Assembly: GCA_020846745.1 (NCBI GenBank)
Contig: JADLDI010000015.1
Span: 62,001-126,000 of the forward strand
DNA from: Bryobacterales bacterium
GTDB lineage: Bacteria; Acidobacteriota; Terriglobia; Bryobacterales; Bryobacteraceae
Direction of reading: 5' to 3'
DNA: 64,000 nucleotides
The notes under the pieces: model-generated
Told to the model about the DNA's origin: nothing
The model's input: only the letters and a program-made list of their open reading frames with translations
Database searches by the model: none
Made by a program: the position numbers and the translations under genes
Part shown: positions 61,221-64,000 of the stretch, piece after piece
Position numbering within the stretch: the stretch's first letter is position 1
Layout of the letters: each line of letters opens with the position of its first letter

Positions 61221-61897
61221 TGCGCCGGCGTCTTCTCCAGTTGCTGCTTGGCCCACTTCCGGTTCGGATTCAGCTCAAGCGACTTCGCAATAGCTTTGCG
61301 CGCATCCGCATTCCGGCCCGCTTTGCGCAGCGCGATTCCAAGCCAGAGATGCGCTTCGGGATTGTTCGCATCGAGTTGAACCGCCTTCTGAAGGTCGTCC
61401 ACCGCGAGGTTGACGCCACCCCCAAACGCTGGGGGAAGGTAGTAGTTCCCTACCCCGCGGCTGACCCACGCCTGCGACGACTTGCCGTCGATCTCGATCG
61501 CCTTGCTCACTTCCTGCATCGCGCAGCGCCCATACTTCAGGCCACTCATCACATTGGCCGGAATAATCTGGCCGCAAAGCGTGCCCAGAATCCGGTGGTA
61601 CTCGGCGTTGGCCGGCTTCAACTTCACCGCCCGCTGACCCGCTCGCATCCCCGCTTCCGCGGCGGACTTACCCAGATTCTTGTCGCCGATCTCGATCGCA
61701 AGCTGCGCCAGCAGCGAATTCGCCAGTGCGGATTGGTATTGCGCCTTGGCATCGTCGGGCTGGTGGTCAGCGACGGTGGTGACCTCTGCCGCCATCTTCT
61801 CGAGCTTCGCCCTGTCCTGTGCGTCCAGCGCCTTCTCCATCGGCGACCGCGAAACGGTCGTGAACAGCAGTGACGCGAAAACCGCGACGGCCATCAT
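61217..61897 (-). CDS. Tetratricopeptide-repeat protein with N-terminal signal/anchor
   Basis: 226 residues. A hydrophobic N-terminus (MMAVAVFASLLFTTV) without a clear cleavage site suggests a membrane anchor or signal peptide. At least four TPR-like repeats follow (AAEAGMRAGQRAVKLKPANAEY, AMQEVSKAIEIDGKSSQAW, AVDDLQKAVQLDANNPEAHL, ARKAIAKSLELNPNRKWAK). TPRs usually mediate protein contacts in envelope complexes. Its ATG overlaps the MFS gene stop, and its own stop overlaps the ATG of the following membrane protein, so all three should be translated together. Confidence 0.83.
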   Translation of the reverse strand: MMAVAVFASLLFTTVSRSPMEKALDAQDRAKLEKMAAEVTTVADHQPDDAKAQYQSALANSLLAQLAIEIGDKNLGKSAAEAGMRAGQRAVKLKPANAEYHRILGTLCGQIIPANVMSGLKYGRCAMQEVSKAIEIDGKSSQAWVSRGVGNYYLPPAFGGGVNLAVDDLQKAVQLDANNPEAHLWLGIALRKAGRNADARKAIAKSLELNPNRKWAKQQLEKTPAQ

Positions 61898-63099
61898 AAC
61901 GACGCCACCCGCTTACGGAACAACAGAAAATACCCACCCAGCACGATCAACAACGCTCCATTCACAGCAACAACCAAAGGCGCACCAAACCCTTCGACGA
62001 ATTTTCCACTCAGCAGGCTGCCGAACGGCATTCCACCCCGGAAAGCCATATTGTAGACGCTCATCACACGTCCTCGCATCTCGTGCGTGGTAACTTCCTG
62101 CACGAGTGAACTGATGAGCGCGAATACGCTAATCAGTGCGGCGCTGCCCAGGAACAGAACGACGTAGCTGACGATGAGGTTGCGCGACAGGGCGAAGACG
62201 ATTACCCCCAGCCCCAGCAACATGAGGTTGATGAGCGCGATCTTGCCTTTTTGGCGACCTTTATGGAAGCCCGCCACAAGCAGCGCGCCGAGAATCGATC
62301 CGGCGCCGGCGACCTCAAGCAACATCGTGTAGCCATTCGGCCCTTGCTTGTAGATGTCGCGAGCGAACACCGGCAGGAAGGTCATCAGCGGGATTCCGAG
62401 CATGGTCATCAGAAACGCCATAACGATGAGCGACGGCATGACCGGTTGGTTCTGGATAAACGCAAAACCTTGCTTCAAGCTCGCGAGCACCGACCCTTGT
62501 CCCGATTGCGGTCTGAAAGACGAACGGATGAGTAACAGAGTCGCAATCACGGCGAGGTAGGAGAAGCCGTTGAGATAAAAGCACCACGCCGGACCCAACC
62601 GCGTAAGCGCAAGTAAGCCCAACGCGGGGCCGATCATGCGCGCCAGGTTGAACTGGATCGAGTTGAGCGCAATAGCCGCCGGTACGTCGTCCTTCGAGAC
62701 GAGCGACGGTATGAGTGCCTGGTACGCCGGTCCGCCAAATGCCTGCGCCGTTCCGACGACGAACGAGAGGGAAAGGATGTGCCATACCTGCACCAGGCCA
62801 AGCTGAAACAGCAACGCCAAAACGATCGCGCAGGTCATCTGAACGATTTGTGAGCCCACCAGCACGTAGCGCCGGTCCACACGATCGGCAATGACACCGC
62901 CCGCCAGCGTAAACATAAAGATCGGAATCTGACCCAGAAACGCGTCCAGCCCGAGGTAATACGGGTTGCGTGAGATCTCAAGCACTAACCAGTTCTGGGC
63001 TTGTGTCTGCATCCAGGTTCCGATGGTGGACGTACACGCGCCAATCCAGAGCAGGCGGAAATCCGGAGAATGGAACGGGCGGAAAGTGTCGCGGTTCAA
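61894..63099 (-). CDS. MFS transporter (DHA3/EntS-like exporter type)
   Basis: 401 residues, about twelve membrane helices. The signature between helices 2 and 3, GGVIADRVDRRYVLVGSQ, and the start FRPFHSPDFRLLWIGACTSTIGTWMQ match the DHA3 family (EntS and macrolide-efflux-like proteins). It probably exports a small molecule with the proton gradient; substrate unknown. GTG or ATG start is not distinguishable by ribosome binding site. It begins 4 bp after the VOC gene and overlaps the TPR gene by an ATGA quartet. Confidence 0.88.
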   Translation of the reverse strand: MNRDTFRPFHSPDFRLLWIGACTSTIGTWMQTQAQNWLVLEISRNPYYLGLDAFLGQIPIFMFTLAGGVIADRVDRRYVLVGSQIVQMTCAIVLALLFQLGLVQVWHILSLSFVVGTAQAFGGPAYQALIPSLVSKDDVPAAIALNSIQFNLARMIGPALGLLALTRLGPAWCFYLNGFSYLAVIATLLLIRSSFRPQSGQGSVLASLKQGFAFIQNQPVMPSLIVMAFLMTMLGIPLMTFLPVFARDIYKQGPNGYTMLLEVAGAGSILGALLVAGFHKGRQKGKIALINLMLLGLGVIVFALSRNLIVSYVVLFLGSAALISVFALISSLVQEVTTHEMRGRVMSVYNMAFRGGMPFGSLLSGKFVEGFGAPLVVAVNGALLIVLGGYFLLFRKRVASL

Positions 63100-63103
63100 A
63101 AGG

Positions 63104-63478
63104 TTACGGCAGCGGCTGCGGACGCTTGATCAGGTGCAGGATGTTCCCGTCGAGGTCAGCGAAAAACACCAATCGATTGCCCTTGAGATCGAGGGCGTCG
63201 GTGAAAAAGTGAACGCCGCGGCTCTTCAATTGTTCGTGGCCTCGATCAAAATCGTCCACTTCGATGGCGAGGTGGCGTATGCCCGGATCCTTCATCTTTT
63301 CCGGCTTGCGGTCGCCTTCAGAGGGGATGATCTCGAGCATCGTTCCGTTTTCCGCTTTCACGAAGTAGTTGCCGTCGTAGGTGAAGTTGATACGGAAGCC
63401 GAGCACGTCTACATACCATTCCGCGAGCTTTTGCGGGTTCGGCGAGGCAATCGCCGTGTGTTCCAGGCCTTTGAACAT
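63104..63478 (-). CDS. VOC-superfamily (glyoxalase/dioxygenase-fold) protein
   Basis: 124 residues, a single vicinal-oxygen-chelate unit: GLEHTAIASPNPQKLAEWYVD, GTMLEIIP and IRHLAIEVDDFDRGHEQL, with LVFFADLDGNILHLIKRP at the end. The metal-ligand positions His7, Glu in LEII, His in IRHLAIEV and the final DGN-x-LHL are present. Possible roles are glyoxalase, epimerase or resistance-protein-like binding; none can be chosen. First gene of the VOC-MFS-TPR-membrane protein operon; with the exporter, a small-molecule detoxification role is conceivable. TAGAAT ends 7 bp before the ATG and there is no ribosome binding site. Confidence 0.87.
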   Translation of the reverse strand: MFKGLEHTAIASPNPQKLAEWYVDVLGFRINFTYDGNYFVKAENGTMLEIIPSEGDRKPEKMKDPGIRHLAIEVDDFDRGHEQLKSRGVHFFTDALDLKGNRLVFFADLDGNILHLIKRPQPLP

Positions 63479-63579
63479 AAGTCGGATTCTATCATGGGGA
63501 CGTTGCGGGGCTTGGTTCTTAACCGTGCTTTACAAACTTTCGGACCGCTGCCAGCGTCAACCGTATAATGCCTTCAGGG

Positions 63580-64000
63580 ATGTACATTCGAATACTGCCT
63601 ATTGCCCTCCTGCCTTTTGCACTGTTCGCACAGGATTCCACGATCGAAGATGGAGGCGTTTCGGTTCAATTGAACTACTGGCTTACGCGCACGGCACCAC
63701 TGCTGCGCGGGGGAAAAGCGAGCCCCGCCAATCGCACGCTGGAGTCGCCCGATTTCGATTTCCCCGGTCAGACGAAGTACGCAGCCGGCGCGATGATCTC
63801 CCTTCCAGCCGGCAAACAGAATTCGCTGCGAATCTCCTATTTCCGAGCGCAAGGCCACGGCGACACCACCGCGACAGTCGACCAGGCGCTGTTTGGTACA
63901 CCCTTCAACAACGGCGACAAGTTTGTGACCAGCTATCGCATCGAAAGCGCGCGAGTGTCGTGGGACTATCTGTCGTACACTTATGCAGCGTCAGGCCTGC
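63580..64000 (+). CDS. Exported protein, probably an outer-membrane beta-barrel (5' part)
   Basis: The frame opens at ATG 63580 and runs off the window after about 140 codons. Residues 1-18 (MYIRILPIALLPFALFAQ) are a signal peptide. The visible part alternates hydrophobic and polar residues with aromatic strand ends (GVSVQLNYWLTRTAPL, NSLRISYFRAQGHGDTT, DKFVTSYRIESARVSWDYLS), as in outer-membrane barrels of the acidobacterial lineage. No family can be named. TATAAT (63564-63569) lies 10 bp before the ATG. It is divergent from the VOC gene, with about 100 bp between them. Confidence 0.75.
   Translation, partial: MYIRILPIALLPFALFAQDSTIEDGGVSVQLNYWLTRTAPLLRGGKASPANRTLESPDFDFPGQTKYAAGAMISLPAGKQNSLRISYFRAQGHGDTTATVDQALFGTPFNNGDKFVTSYRIESARVSWDYLSYTYAASGL

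Overview
The window is GC-rich bacterial chromosome that looks like a soil Acidobacteriota of the Bryobacterales/Solibacter group. The basis is a secreted protein at 16290-18584 ending in the TIGR03437-type C-terminal domain, a family defined on Candidatus Solibacter; two very large outer-membrane receptors of the carboxypeptidase-regulatory-domain/TonB type; many planctomycete-type families (PSCyt1, DUF1501, DUF1549/1553, DUF1552, DUF1592); and numerous secreted CocE-type and alpha/beta hydrolases. I saw no rRNA, tRNA, CRISPR array, insertion sequence or prophage.

Layout. 2-715: 3' part of a class-III aminotransferase. 757-5325: arginine operon argF-argG-argH-argR plus an unknown coupled gene (minus strand), headed by a tandem pair of ARG boxes overlapping the promoter, so ArgR closes its own feedback loop. 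5398-14525: small LEA-like secreted protein, Gfo/Idh/MocA oxidoreductase, an FG-GAP/VCBS repeat protein, a TonB-type receptor (the last two each carry a single-base frameshift) and an exported class-V PLP enzyme. 14568-26502: five-bladed-propeller glycosidase-like protein with a stray gene fragment behind it, the BACON/TIGR03437 protein, an amino-sugar cluster (nagA-like, ROK kinase, CocE-type hydrolase), an alpha/beta hydrolase and a secreted propeller protein. 26580-30728: small accessory patch with vapB plus decayed vapC, a candidate small RNA or leader terminator, a SEC-C-tailed protein of a repeated family, another CocE hydrolase and a dinJ-yafQ pair. 30825-34957: serine hydrolase, P1 (DmpA-type) peptidase and CehA-type metallohydrolase operon, then a DUF3303 protein.

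34964-51341: padR plus a membrane protein, then a long plus-strand block of exported proteins: cytochrome-WD40, PPC-domain protein, DUF1549/1553 cytochrome, DUF1501, a complete TonB receptor, a sialidase-like propeller, DUF1592 cytochrome and DUF1552. Two cytochrome plus Tat-exported-partner pairs flank a receptor and a glycosidase-like protein, which suggests an envelope system for an unidentified polymer. 51338-58011 (minus): a tandemly triplicated LRR module, a double alpha/beta hydrolase with a dead first domain, and an exported SelA-like PLP enzyme fused to a small beta-barrel. 58246-64000: DtxR-type and ArsR-type regulators, a VOC/MFS/TPR/multi-pass membrane protein operon, and the start of an exported protein running off the end.

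A window-wide signal: at least eight genes have a -10-like hexamer 6-10 bp before the start codon and no ribosome binding site (two also have a good -35 at 17 bp), so leaderless mRNAs are probably common here. All functional calls are family recognition by eye; nothing was searched.
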